NCBI RefSeq assembly: GCF_014217335.1
Contig: NZ_CP060092.1
Location: forward strand, 1,195,501 to 1,259,500
From: Teredinibacter purpureus
GTDB lineage: Bacteria; Pseudomonadota; Gammaproteobacteria; Pseudomonadales; Cellvibrionaceae
Direction of reading: 5' to 3'
Length of the DNA stretch: 64,000 bases
Position numbers and translations under genes: made by a program. Shown here piece after piece: positions 36,500 through 45,749 of the stretch; within the stretch, counting starts at the first letter, position 1, and the number at the start of each line of letters is the position of its first letter. The notes beneath the pieces were generated by a model that was given only the letters and a program-made list of their open reading frames with translations, was not told where the DNA came from and made no database searches.

Positions 36500-38098
36500 G
36501 TGAAAAAATCAATTTTTAGTTCTGTAACAGCAATGTTGTTGGCCACATTTTTGGTGTCGGCATGTGGTGGAGGCGGCAGTACCGTTATGCCGCCGGGTAT
36601 TTCCGGTGGGTTTAATACATCGGGGGACAATGGTGAAGATAACGGTGGAAATGAGACGGTTACGTCACCCGGCATTTTTAGTTTGCCCGTTTCTCAAGTG
36701 GGTTATACGGTAAATGAATACGAGTCGGTGTATTTTACCCAAGAGATTGTGGGCACCGTAGACGATGCAAGTGAAGGCCTTTATCTTTCTGTTGACGCTT
36801 CGGGTACGTTTCTTATTGACGCTGCTGATGTCGTGTTATCGGACGGCGATCTTTCAGGCACGCTCATTCTACACACTGCGCTTTCGAGCGAGTTACTTCC
36901 CGGTACTTACTACGGGAGTGTTTCGATTAACGCCTGTACCGATTCAACATGCAGCCGCCACTATGAGGGGAGCCCAACGTCGATTGAGGTCATGTATAGC
37001 GTATTACCTAACTACAATGCTGACATTAATTGCCCAGATCAATACGGCATGGTATTCGACGGTTGTGTGGACCCAGACTGGGCGGGTGTTGCGGCGTGGG
37101 AAATGACCGCCGACGGCCGTTATGTGCAGTTGCAACATATGGATGGCGCCAATACCGAAAGGTTGGTCAACTGGAATGTAGTTGAAACGGACGAACAGGG
37201 CTACGGCCAAGTATTAGATGTACGCTACAACAGCGTGAATGCGAATGGTTCTTTGCGTTTTCCTGCGGTGTTTAATGACGAATTGAGCTTGCCGGGCAAT
37301 GATTTGACGCTTTTTGCAAATGGCACACTAGCGTTTGATATTCGTGTGCTCGACTGGGCACAAGCCAGTGAGTTAAACCTGCATATTGAATGCCATTACC
37401 CGTGCACTACCAGTAATGAAGCCTTAGCACTGATGAGTAACAATGAATGGCAGGCGATAGAGCTAGCCGTACCTGATTTAGTGTTGGGTGGTTTGGATTT
37501 ATCGCGGGTATCAACAGGTTTATTGATTGAGCCGACATGGGATGCCATGCAAGGTGTACATTATCAGCTAGATAACGTGCGTTGGGTGCCAGGTGAGGAT
37601 GACCCCACAGAAGATGAGAGTGCTAATTATATCGATATTACATTAGATGCAGCGGGTATGACGGTGTTGACCGAAGGTAGCCCTAATACTTACCTTACGG
37701 CAAACACCCCAAGCCTAGAATTGCTGCCTGGTTGGACAACAACAGAGGACAAAATCCACCTTGTGTCAGACCTTGAGCAAGCGGTTGATATGTCGGGCAC
37801 GGTTGCTGCTACCTTGGTTGTGAACATTCCGTTGAGCTATGCCAGCAGTACGGTAAGTGCTTATATGTGGGTGAGTGATAGTCATGGAAATGAGGCTAGA
37901 GGCTTCTTAACGTATCTGGCCGATCACCCCGATACTTGGTTGGAATTGCGCATCGATAATGTAACGCTGGATGCCGACGATGGTTTTGAGGCAACCGATG
38001 TTGTTGCGGTGGGCGTGACCTTGTTAGGCAATGGCGGCACTGTCGATAATAATACCGACGCGCTCGTGTTCAATGGTTTTGAGGTTCAAACCTTCTAG
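36500..38098 (+). CDS. Lipoprotein with galactose-binding-like beta domains, probable carbohydrate binder
   Basis: Start chosen at GTG 36500, preceded by GGGGATTAGG; this gives a clean signal peptide with lipobox VSAC and a Gly-rich linker (532 residues). A middle domain (about residues 195-375) runs from AAWEMTADGRYVQLQH through GSLRFPAVF and TLAFDIRVLDW to DLSRVSTGLLIEP and YQLDNVRW, a pattern like the galactose-binding-like C-terminal modules of marine GH3 exo-hydrolases. A second similar domain is at about 430-532 (ending FNGFEVQTF). No catalytic module is present. Next to sugar transporters, it is probably a surface carbohydrate-binding lipoprotein. Confidence 0.65.
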   Translation: MKKSIFSSVTAMLLATFLVSACGGGGSTVMPPGISGGFNTSGDNGEDNGGNETVTSPGIFSLPVSQVGYTVNEYESVYFTQEIVGTVDDASEGLYLSVDASGTFLIDAADVVLSDGDLSGTLILHTALSSELLPGTYYGSVSINACTDSTCSRHYEGSPTSIEVMYSVLPNYNADINCPDQYGMVFDGCVDPDWAGVAAWEMTADGRYVQLQHMDGANTERLVNWNVVETDEQGYGQVLDVRYNSVNANGSLRFPAVFNDELSLPGNDLTLFANGTLAFDIRVLDWAQASELNLHIECHYPCTTSNEALALMSNNEWQAIELAVPDLVLGGLDLSRVSTGLLIEPTWDAMQGVHYQLDNVRWVPGEDDPTEDESANYIDITLDAAGMTVLTEGSPNTYLTANTPSLELLPGWTTTEDKIHLVSDLEQAVDMSGTVAATLVVNIPLSYASSTVSAYMWVSDSHGNEARGFLTYLADHPDTWLELRIDNVTLDADDGFEATDVVAVGVTLLGNGGTVDNNTDALVFNGFEVQTF

Positions 38099-38469
38099 TT
38101 TTTGCCGAGCTTACATCTCAAAAACCCACTAGCCTATTGGTTAGTGGGTTTTTTTTGGGTTGGAGTTTTACAAAAACGGACGTTTATAGGCTAAGCGTTA
38201 GATCACTCGTGGCCGTTATTAACATGCAGAGCTTAGAGAATTATTGCGCGTTAACACCTAAGCCACCCTTGGCAAATAAAGGTTGATGGTGTGCAATCCA
38301 AGAAAGTATCGCCATAATACCGAAACGATAAGGTTTCGTTTTGCGATTAAACGTATTAATAGGTCTAGAAATACCCAGTTGCATCATGAACTCTAGAGCT
38401 TGTACTATCGCGCCATGTAACTAATAGTCTAATCGACAATATAAAAATAACATTACTTGGGAGTATCTT
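38099..38469 (+). promoter_or_regulatory. Terminator plus 5' region of the SLC5 symporter gene
   Basis: A strong intrinsic terminator occupies 38120-38156: AAAACCCACTA pairs with TAGTGGGTTTT across a 10-nt loop, followed by T8. The remaining 310 bp up to the symporter contain a CGAAAC/GTTTCG hairpin (38321-38338) and must hold the symporter promoter; I cannot fix a -35/-10 pair with confidence. Confidence 0.5.
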
Positions 38470-40146
38470 ATGGGAGGCATGTCCGTTATCGATTGGTCGG
38501 TGGTATCCGTCTATTTCGCGGGGCTAGTGGCCATTGTGTATTGGTCTTCGCAAAATCAAAAAACCACTGCTGATTACTTTCTCGCCGGTCGCCATGCAGC
38601 GTGGTACGTTGTAGGGGCTTCCTTATTTGCTTCTAATATTGGGTCTGAACATATTGTAGGGCTCGCCGGTAGTGGCGCATCGGTTGGTTTCGCCACCGCC
38701 CACTGGGAATTACACGCATGGATAATGGTCTTGCTGGCGTGGTTCTTTGTCCCCTTTTATTACAAGTCTGGCGTGTTCACCATGCCAGAATTTCTCGAAC
38801 GTCGGTTTGATAGCCGCACGCGCTGGGTACTCTCCATTGTGAGTCTATTGGCGTACGTACTCACAAAAGTTTCGGTAACTGTTTATGCCGGTGCGTTAGT
38901 CTTTAAAACATTGCTGCCCGATACTTTTGGCACACCGGATAATGCGTTTTGGGTTGGCGCATTTACAACGGTCATACTTACCGGTATTTACACCATTTTT
39001 GGTGGTTTACGTGCGGTGATGTACACCGAAGTGGCGCAGGCTGCTGTGTTATTAGTGGGCTCTGCTCTAATCACTTTTTATGGCTTGGATTTGCTTGGCG
39101 GTTGGGGCGAGCTGAAAACGATGGCAGCAGCCAATGCCGATAACTTTGCCCTATGGCGGCCAATGTCAGACCCCGACTTTCCATGGCTGGGCATTATGAT
39201 TGCCTCACCGGTTATTGGTATTTGGTATTGGTGTACCGATCAATACATCGTTCAGCGCACACTTGCGGCGAAAAACCTGAAAGAGGCGCGCCGCGGAGCA
39301 TTGTTTGGTGGCTTCTTAAAAGTATGGCCTGTATTTATCTTTCTGGTGCCCGGCTTAATTGGTTGGGCGTTACATGAAAAAGGCTTGATGGTTATTCCGT
39401 CTGCTAAAGGAGGCGGTATCGATGGCGATCAGGTGTTTGCGCTAATGGTGACAAATTTGCTCCCAGAAGGTATGCGCGGGTTAGTGGTGGCAGGTTTGCT
39501 CTCGGCGTTAATGAGTTCTTTGGCCTCACTGTTTAATTCGTGCGCAACTTTATTTACCGTCGATATTTACGAAAAATTGAAGCCAGGAAAAAGTGAACAG
39601 CATTTGGTTATGGTAGGGCGTATAGCCACGGCGTTTGTTGTAGTGGCTGGTCTTATTTGGATTCCCATCATGCACAAAATGGCTGGCGGTGGCATCTATG
39701 TGTATTTGCAGGGTGTTCAAAGTTACCTTGCACCACCTATTACCTGCGTATTTTTGTTGGGCTTATTTTGGCGTCGTACAACATCGCAGGGAGCTTTCTA
39801 TGGTTTGATCGTAGGGTTTTTGCTCGGTATGGCAAAGCTCACGGTGGAAGCGATTAACGATAATATTGGTATTGCACCAGGGGTATTGCAGGATTTCGCG
39901 CAGTTTAACTTCCTATATTACTCGGGTACCTTATTGGGTATTAGTATTGTGTTGGTGGTCGTTATCTCACTACTAACGCCGCAGGCGTCGGATGAGAAAT
40001 TGGCCGGAATCACGTATGCCACCCTGTCTCCAGACGATAAAAAAGACATACGCGAAAGCTGGGACAAGTGGGATGTGATGCTGACCGCAGTGATACTTGC
40101 ACTGGTCTTGGGCGTGTACCTCTACTTTAGTTTCTGGCTGATGTAG
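38470..40146 (+). CDS. Sodium:sugar symporter (SLC5/SSS family)
   Basis: 558 residues with about 14 membrane helices. DYFLAGRHAAWYVVGASLFA and SNIGSEHIVGLAGSGA are the family's Na+-site region, and GGLRAVMYTEVAQ is the SSS signature. It is closest in style to vSGLT-type glucose/galactose symporters. Start at ATG 38470 with GGGAG 6 nt upstream; the ATG at 38479 has a ribosome site too close to use. The position ahead of the arabinose genes suggests uptake of a hexose or pentose released outside the cell. It is a single-gene unit with its own terminator. Confidence 0.88.
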   Translation: MGGMSVIDWSVVSVYFAGLVAIVYWSSQNQKTTADYFLAGRHAAWYVVGASLFASNIGSEHIVGLAGSGASVGFATAHWELHAWIMVLLAWFFVPFYYKSGVFTMPEFLERRFDSRTRWVLSIVSLLAYVLTKVSVTVYAGALVFKTLLPDTFGTPDNAFWVGAFTTVILTGIYTIFGGLRAVMYTEVAQAAVLLVGSALITFYGLDLLGGWGELKTMAAANADNFALWRPMSDPDFPWLGIMIASPVIGIWYWCTDQYIVQRTLAAKNLKEARRGALFGGFLKVWPVFIFLVPGLIGWALHEKGLMVIPSAKGGGIDGDQVFALMVTNLLPEGMRGLVVAGLLSALMSSLASLFNSCATLFTVDIYEKLKPGKSEQHLVMVGRIATAFVVVAGLIWIPIMHKMAGGGIYVYLQGVQSYLAPPITCVFLLGLFWRRTTSQGAFYGLIVGFLLGMAKLTVEAINDNIGIAPGVLQDFAQFNFLYYSGTLLGISIVLVVVISLLTPQASDEKLAGITYATLSPDDKKDIRESWDKWDVMLTAVILALVLGVYLYFSFWLM

Positions 40147-40177
40147 TGGTTAATTAGCGCAGGAGTATAGGTATGTC

Positions 40178-40205
40178 AAAATCCCCACTTGTTGGGGATT
40201 TTTTG
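40178..40205 (+). terminator. Intrinsic terminator after the symporter
   Basis: AAAATCCCCA pairs with TGGGGATTTT across a CTTGT loop and is followed by T. It lies about 33 nt after the stop. Confidence 0.88.
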
Positions 40206-40465
40206 TTTCTAGAGTTGATTGTTCGAGTCGCAGCGGGGCGTGCTTTGCGCCCCAGTTGGGCATTACGCGACTCTCTAAGGGAGGTGTTGGGCACTGTTAG
40301 TACGCTATCTGATTGCGGTATTTAAAGTATTATATTATATTTGTTCGCGATTCGGGCTTACCTGTACGCAACTTTTCGCGTAAACAAAGGGGGTCTCATC
40401 ACGCCGGACACTCTAAAATTGCTCATTATAAAACCGCTCATTATAAAAATAGTATTGAGGTATTT
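40206..40465 (+). promoter_or_regulatory. Promoter region of the YtfQ-type transporter operon with a 13-bp direct repeat
   Basis: GCTCATTATAAAA occurs at 40421-40433 and again at 40436-40448, a 15-bp period, ending 17 nt before the start codon. Further upstream (about 40328-40337) there is TATTATATTA, the same 10-mer found just downstream of the araB -10 element (46664-46673). A common regulator site is possible. The rest of the gap shows no gene. Confidence 0.4.
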
Positions 40466-41413
40466 ATGACTAAGACCCTTTTCAGCATTGCCCTATGTGG
40501 CTTGTTAGCCATTTCGCACGGTGTACAGGCATTAACTATTGGCTTCTCACAAGTAGGGTCTGAAAGTGGTTGGCGTACTACATTTTCCGAATCCGTTAAG
40601 GCCGAAGCGATTAAGCGCGGTATCGACTTAAAATTTTCGGATGCACAGCAAAAACAAGAAAACCAAATTAAAGCCATTCGCAGTTTTATTGCACAGCGCG
40701 TTGACGCCATCATTGTGGCACCGGTTGTTGAAACTGGTTGGAAGCCTGTGTTTATGGAGGCCAAGCGTGCGCGCATTCCTATCGTCATTCTCGATCGTAA
40801 CGTAGCACTCAATAACGATTCGCTTTACCTTACGCGAATTGCACCCGATTTTGTTTTAGAAGGCGTAAAAGCGGCAACGTGGTTAGCCGATGAAACGAAG
40901 GGAAACTGTGCCATTGTAGAGCTGCAAGGTACCGTGGGTTCGAGCGCGGCATTGGGACGCATGGAAGGCTTTAATAAAATAATTGCCCAGCACAACAACA
41001 TGCGTATTGTGCGCAGCCAAACGGCAGAATTTACGCGCGCTAAAGGCAAAGAAGTCATGGAAAGCTTATTGAAAGCTGAGGGTGGCGGTAGCGATATCTG
41101 CGCACTCTGGGCTCATAACGATGAAATGGCACTTGGTGCAATTCAAGCCATTAAAGAAGCAGGTTTAAAACCCGGTAGTGATATTTTAGTGGTGTCGGTT
41201 GACGCCGTTGATGATATTTTTCCGGCCATTAAAGCGGGCGATGCGAATGTGACGGTTGAGTTAAGCCCACATCTAGGCGGGCCAGCCTTTGACGTTATTG
41301 AAGCCTACCTAAAGGGCAAGCGCGATTTCGAAAAATGGGTTGTAATGGGTGGCAGCGTCTTCGATAAAAATAATTATGAAGAAGAATACAATAAACGATT
41401 AGCCGAACAATAA
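40466..41413 (+). CDS. ytfQ: Sugar ABC transporter substrate-binding protein, YtfQ-like
   Basis: ATG at 40466 follows TTGAGG and gives a 315-residue protein with a normal signal peptide (to VQA); an in-frame upstream extension of 51 codons lacks one. LTIGFSQVGSESGWRTTFS, QQKQENQIKAIRSFIAQRVD and CAIVELQGTVGSS match E. coli YtfQ (318 residues) almost block for block. YtfQ binds galactofuranose; close relatives in Shewanella (AraU) serve arabinose uptake. Given the araBDA genes downstream I favour arabinose or an arabinofuranoside as ligand. The protein is periplasmic. Confidence 0.9.
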   Translation: MTKTLFSIALCGLLAISHGVQALTIGFSQVGSESGWRTTFSESVKAEAIKRGIDLKFSDAQQKQENQIKAIRSFIAQRVDAIIVAPVVETGWKPVFMEAKRARIPIVILDRNVALNNDSLYLTRIAPDFVLEGVKAATWLADETKGNCAIVELQGTVGSSAALGRMEGFNKIIAQHNNMRIVRSQTAEFTRAKGKEVMESLLKAEGGGSDICALWAHNDEMALGAIQAIKEAGLKPGSDILVVSVDAVDDIFPAIKAGDANVTVELSPHLGGPAFDVIEAYLKGKRDFEKWVVMGGSVFDKNNYEEEYNKRLAEQ

Positions 41414-41452
41414 TCATTTCTTCGCGAGATATACTTCGCATATCTATACCGT

Positions 41453-41483
41453 AATCAGCCTGTCAGCAAGCGACAGGCTGATT
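41453..41483 (+). other. Intercistronic hairpin between binding-protein and ATPase genes
   Basis: AATCAGCCTGTC pairs perfectly (12 bp) with GACAGGCTGATT across a 7-nt loop, 40 nt after the ytfQ stop. No T-run follows. It probably protects or partly attenuates the ytfQ message, so the binding protein is made in excess over the membrane subunits. Confidence 0.65.
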
Positions 41484-41527
41484 GCTTGTGTTAACGAATT
41501 GCTAAAGGCGCCTCTGGCGTAACGTTT

Positions 41528-43051
41528 ATGCCCGTTCATCCCCCCCTCTTATCTTTACGCAACGTGGGTAAAACTTTCCCTGGTGTTGTGGCGCTAGACA
41601 ATGTCGATTTTACGCTGCGTGCTGCCGAAATTCATGCGCTGTTGGGCGAAAACGGCGCAGGCAAATCTACTTTAATTAAAGTCATGACAGGCGTGTACTC
41701 GCGAGACAGTGGCGAGCAGCTATTGGAGGGCCGACCTATTCGTCCTGCCAATACCGGAGAGGCGCAGGCGCTGGGTATCAGTACGGTTTACCAAGAGGTC
41801 AATCTCTTGCCAAACTTGTCTGTGGCACACAATCTTTATTTAGGGCGTGAACCCAAACGATGGGGTTTAATCGATTGGACAAAAATAAATTCTCACGCAA
41901 AGGCACTGTTGGCCACCTACCATTTAGATATTGATGTGACTCGGCCGCTTAACCAATTTTCGGTTGCGGTTCAGCAATTAATTGCCATTGCTCGCGGTGT
42001 TGAACTCTCGGCGAAAATATTAATTCTCGACGAGCCTACTGCCAGCCTCGATGCAGAAGAAGTCAAAACACTCTTTGTAATTATGCGAAGCCTAAGGGAG
42101 CGGGGTATTGGGATTGTGTTTGTTACGCATTTTCTCGATCAGGTATACGCGGTGTCCGATCGTATCACCATATTACGTAATGGCCAGTTAGTGGGTGAGT
42201 ACGAAACGGCAACGCTCTCCCAGCACCAACTTATCTCGCACATGCTAGGCAAAGCGCTGGAGTCTATCGAGCAGCGTGTACAGGCACCGGTCAATAGTGC
42301 AGGTAAAAAAGACGTCTTGCTCGAATTAAAATCGGCCGGAGTTAACACCTCCATTCAACCGTTAGATCTCACTGTAGAGGCGGGGCAGGTGGTGGGTTTG
42401 GCCGGCTTGTTGGGGTCGGGGCGAACGGAATTGTGTCGGATGGTGTTTGGTGTAGACGCGTTAAGCGAAGGTACACTGGAATTGCAGGGCGTAGCACGAC
42501 GCTTTCGGCATACCCGCGAAGCGGTTGCCGCAGGTTTAGGTTTATGCCCCGAAGACCGTAAACAAACGGGCATATTGGGGGCAATGTCGATTCGCGAAAA
42601 TGTCATTATTGCGCTACAAAATAAACGCGGTTGGTGGCGTTATATTCCTAGCAAAAAGCAGCGAGAAATTGCCGCGCATTATGTGCAAGCGCTTAATATC
42701 GCAACCTCTGAACTCGATAAACCTATCGACCAGCTTAGTGGCGGGAATCAGCAAAAAGTGATTCTTGCGCGATGGTTAGCTTCTGAACCAGCATTGTTAT
42801 TATTAGATGAGCCTACGCGCGGCATCGATGTGGGTGCGCACGCCGAAATCATACAGCTAATTCGTACGCTGTGTGAACGAGGCTTGAGCCTTATCGTGGC
42901 CTCGTCAGAGCTAGACGAGTTAGTCGTCTTTAGCGACAAAGTGGTGGTAATGCGTGATCGACAAAAAGTCGCGGAACTCAGTGGCATAGAGATTAATCAG
43001 CAAACTATTATGTCAGCCTTTGCCAGTAAGCCGTCGGAGGCAACTTCTTAA
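41528..43051 (+). CDS. ytfR: Sugar ABC transporter ATPase, YtfR-like (two ABC domains)
   Basis: 507 residues with two nucleotide-binding domains, as in RbsA/AraG/YtfR. The first domain has Walker A GENGAGKST (40-48) and Walker B LILDEPTASLD. The second has the usual degenerate P-loop GLLGSGRTELCRM and signature QLSGGNQQKVILARWLA with LLLDEPTRGIDVGAHAEI. It powers import through the two permeases that follow. The gene ends in TAATG, overlapping ytfT by 1 nt. Confidence 0.93.
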   Translation: MPVHPPLLSLRNVGKTFPGVVALDNVDFTLRAAEIHALLGENGAGKSTLIKVMTGVYSRDSGEQLLEGRPIRPANTGEAQALGISTVYQEVNLLPNLSVAHNLYLGREPKRWGLIDWTKINSHAKALLATYHLDIDVTRPLNQFSVAVQQLIAIARGVELSAKILILDEPTASLDAEEVKTLFVIMRSLRERGIGIVFVTHFLDQVYAVSDRITILRNGQLVGEYETATLSQHQLISHMLGKALESIEQRVQAPVNSAGKKDVLLELKSAGVNTSIQPLDLTVEAGQVVGLAGLLGSGRTELCRMVFGVDALSEGTLELQGVARRFRHTREAVAAGLGLCPEDRKQTGILGAMSIRENVIIALQNKRGWWRYIPSKKQREIAAHYVQALNIATSELDKPIDQLSGGNQQKVILARWLASEPALLLLDEPTRGIDVGAHAEIIQLIRTLCERGLSLIVASSELDELVVFSDKVVVMRDRQKVAELSGIEINQQTIMSAFASKPSEATS

Positions 43052-44055
43052 TGTTGTTAACACTATCGCACACTCAAAAACGATTTCTTTGGCCATTGCT
43101 GGGCCTTGGGTTTTTGTTGCTTATCAATCTTGTTATTTCGCCAGAATTTTTTCACCTTGAAATAAAAGATGGCCGTTTATTTGGCAGCACAATAGATGTA
43201 CTTAACAGAGCGGTTCCCGTCGCACTCTTAGCAATTGGGATGACGTTAGTTATTGCCACCGGTGGAGTAGATTTATCGGTGGGTTCGGTAATGGCGATTT
43301 CTGGCGCGGTGAGCGCGGCGTTAATTGTAAGCGGGGTGCAAAGTACCGCACTGATTATTGGTGGCGGTTTAGGCGCTGGGTTATTGGCCGGTTTTATTAA
43401 CGGTTGTTTGGTTGGCTATTTCGGTATTCAACCGATTGTGGCCACGCTCATTTTAATGGTTGCGGGCAGAGGCGTTGCGCAGCTGATTAATGCGGGTCAA
43501 ATTGTTACCTTTCATCACGACGTATTTTCTTATCTGGGCGTAGGCTATTGGTTAGGCCTACCCTTTCCCATTGTATTAGTGATCGTATGCTTCGCTATTG
43601 TTCAGTTATTTATGCGGCGCACTGCATTGGGGTTGTTTGTCGAAGCTGTAGGCGCAAACAGTGGTGCCAGTTACTATATTGGCATCAACGATAAAATGAT
43701 TAAAGTGATGGTGTACTGCCTTTCGGGTTTATGTGCAGCAGTGGCCGGTATGGTTGCCGCTGCGAATATCGGCGGGTCAGATGCCAATAACGCAGGGCTC
43801 TGGTTGGAACTTGATGCGATTCTAGCGGTTGTCATCGGTGGCGCCTCGCTAATGGGCGGGCGTTTTTCAATTGCATTATCCATTATTGGTGCGTTAATTA
43901 TTCAAACGCTCACCATTACTATTATTCTTAGCGGTGTTCCGCCAAAATTTAATTTGATGATCAAGGCCGTAGTGATTACCGCAATTTTACTGCTTCAGTC
44001 ACCCCACTTTCATCAGCAATTAGCGCGTATTAAATTATTGAGGCGCGCATCGTGA
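43051..44055 (+). CDS. ytfT: Sugar ABC transporter permease, YtfT-like
   Basis: 334 residues (E. coli YtfT 341) with 8-10 membrane helices of the RbsC type. The conserved block LLAIGMTLVIATGGVDLSVG and the cytoplasmic coupling segment VGANSGASYYIGI are present. It pairs with YjfF as a heterodimeric inner-membrane pore. It overlaps ytfR by 1 nt and yjfF by 4 nt. Confidence 0.92.
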   Translation: MLLTLSHTQKRFLWPLLGLGFLLLINLVISPEFFHLEIKDGRLFGSTIDVLNRAVPVALLAIGMTLVIATGGVDLSVGSVMAISGAVSAALIVSGVQSTALIIGGGLGAGLLAGFINGCLVGYFGIQPIVATLILMVAGRGVAQLINAGQIVTFHHDVFSYLGVGYWLGLPFPIVLVIVCFAIVQLFMRRTALGLFVEAVGANSGASYYIGINDKMIKVMVYCLSGLCAAVAGMVAAANIGGSDANNAGLWLELDAILAVVIGGASLMGGRFSIALSIIGALIIQTLTITIILSGVPPKFNLMIKAVVITAILLLQSPHFHQQLARIKLLRRAS

Positions 44056-45023
44056 ATACTTTAATGGCAATGGTTAATCATAAGTTTTTCCCGTTATCCG
44101 TAACCTTCGGTCTGTTTGTAGTGTTGTTTTCAGTGGGCGCAATTCAGTTTGATAATTTTGGCAGCCTGCGAGTATTCATTAATTTATTTACCGACAATGC
44201 CTTTTTAATTGTGTGCGCAGTAGGCATGACTTTTGTCATTCTTTCTGGGGGTATCGATCTTTCGGTAGGTGCCGTGATTGCGCTCACAGGCGTCGTGGTG
44301 AGCGTATTAATTGCGGACTATGGCTGGCACCCGCTCGCGGCCTTTGGGTTTGCCCTCACAATGGGCACTTTGTTTGGTGCGGTGATGGGTGCCATTATTC
44401 ATGTTTATCGGCTGCAGCCATTCATCGTTACGCTCGCGGGCATGTTTTTCGCGCGAGGTTTAAGCACCATTATTAGCGAAGAGTCGATACCTATTAATCA
44501 TCTTTTTTATGATGAAGTGGCGATGTTTGGCTTTGAACTCGCCGGTGGTGCGTGGCTCGATCTCTCCACACTGATTTGTCTTGCGGTGTTAGTGCTGGCC
44601 ATTATAGTGGCGAACTACACGCGTTTTGGTGGGCGAGTGTATGCCCTAGGGGGGGATGCACAATCAGCGGCCTTAATGGGTGTACCTATTGCGCGCACTA
44701 CCGTGTTAATTTATGCATTAAATTCTTGTCTTGCGGCATTGTCGGGTATTCTTTTTACGTTCTATACCTTCTCTGGTTATTCCTTGGCGGCAGTGGGTGT
44801 GGAGCTGGATGCTATAGCTGCAGTGGTGATCGGCGGTACGTTGTTAACGGGAGGTTACGGGTATATTGTGGGCACTTTATTCGGCGTGCTAATTATGGGT
44901 GTTGTGCAAACGTATATTTCCTTCGACGGCAAATTGAGTTCGTGGTGGACCAAAATTGTGATTGGTGTGCTGCTGTTTTGTTTTATTGCGCTACAGCGTC
45001 TGCTCGTGGCAAAGCGCCGTTAG
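44052..45023 (+). CDS. yjfF: Sugar ABC transporter permease, YjfF-like
   Basis: 323 residues (E. coli YjfF 331), an RbsC-type permease with GMTFVILSGGIDLSVGAVIA and ALGGDAQSAALMGVPI. It starts at a GTG inside the end of ytfT (GTGA overlap), so it is translationally coupled. Together with YtfQ, YtfR and YtfT it forms a complete importer. An imperfect CGGGCGGCT/AGCTGCCCG hairpin lies downstream (45059-45089). Confidence 0.92.
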   Translation: MNTLMAMVNHKFFPLSVTFGLFVVLFSVGAIQFDNFGSLRVFINLFTDNAFLIVCAVGMTFVILSGGIDLSVGAVIALTGVVVSVLIADYGWHPLAAFGFALTMGTLFGAVMGAIIHVYRLQPFIVTLAGMFFARGLSTIISEESIPINHLFYDEVAMFGFELAGGAWLDLSTLICLAVLVLAIIVANYTRFGGRVYALGGDAQSAALMGVPIARTTVLIYALNSCLAALSGILFTFYTFSGYSLAAVGVELDAIAAVVIGGTLLTGGYGYIVGTLFGVLIMGVVQTYISFDGKLSSWWTKIVIGVLLFCFIALQRLLVAKRR

Positions 45024-45107
45024 CGTATCTCTGATAAAATCATTTTTTACTTAACTATCGGGCGGCTCAGGATTTCTGTTAGCTGCCCGCCTTACGTTTT
45101 GGTATAG

Positions 45108-45728
45108 GTGGTTTTCTTGGATACTTCTTTGCTCGATCAATATGACGCAATTATTTTCGATATGGACGGTACTCTCGTCGATAGCGGGCAGCTTCATGAA
45201 ATTGCTTGGACGCGTACACTCGACAAATATGGCATACCGGTTGATAGGGTGCTAATGCGTTCATTGGCGGGGGTGCCTACAAAAGGCACGCTTGATATTC
45301 TGCTAGACCATTTCAATCTCAATATCGCCGCTACCAGTGCTGAAATGAACGATTTTAAAGAATCGGTCGTACGCGATATTGCGCAGCGCTATGTTAAGCC
45401 CACGGCACTTGTTGAACAGGCCCAATATTTTGCAGGGCGTAAGCCGCTCAGTGTAGGAACCGGTGCCTATACTGAAGAAGCCGAGACAATTTTAGCGTGG
45501 TGTAACCTACGCGAGTTAATTGGCCCCGTTGTAGGGGCTGATCAGGTTCAAAACCCCAAACCCGCCCCCGATACTTTTTTACTGTGTGCCGAACGTATGG
45601 GAATAGCACCGGAACGTTGTGTGGTGCTAGAAGATTCTAAACTGGGTTTAGACGCCGCCACTCGAGCCGGTATGGTGGGCATAGATGTGCTGGACGTCTT
45701 CGGTATAGAAAACGATTATTTTCTCTAA
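45108..45728 (+). CDS. HAD-family sugar-phosphate phosphatase, YqaB-like
   Basis: 206 residues. Motif I is FDMDGTLVDSG (Asp18, Asp20), motif II is GTGAYTE, motif III Lys lies in NPKPAPDTF, and motif IV is VLEDSKLGLDAA. The cap is the small type of beta-phosphoglucomutase/YqaB relatives, which dephosphorylate small sugar phosphates. The start is GTG 45108 or TTG 45117, the latter 5 nt from AGGTGG. In this locus it might remove non-productive pentose phosphates as a safety valve; that is inference. Confidence 0.82.
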   Translation: MVFLDTSLLDQYDAIIFDMDGTLVDSGQLHEIAWTRTLDKYGIPVDRVLMRSLAGVPTKGTLDILLDHFNLNIAATSAEMNDFKESVVRDIAQRYVKPTALVEQAQYFAGRKPLSVGTGAYTEEAETILAWCNLRELIGPVVGADQVQNPKPAPDTFLLCAERMGIAPERCVVLEDSKLGLDAATRAGMVGIDVLDVFGIENDYFL

Positions 45729-45749
45729 TGTATAACGGTATAGCGTAGC

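Noticed and set aside
36367..36675. Minus-strand frame before the carbohydrate-binding lipoprotein
   Set aside because: It overlaps the signal peptide coding region of the lipoprotein and is Pro-rich only because of the Gly-rich linker on the other strand.
44552..45034. 160-codon frame overlapping yjfF in another frame
   Set aside because: Cys/Tyr/Arg-rich composition typical of an out-of-frame reading of a permease gene.
45059..45089. Hairpin after yjfF as a terminator
   Set aside because: The stem is imperfect and no T-run follows, and the HAD gene starts 19 nt later; read-through is likely.
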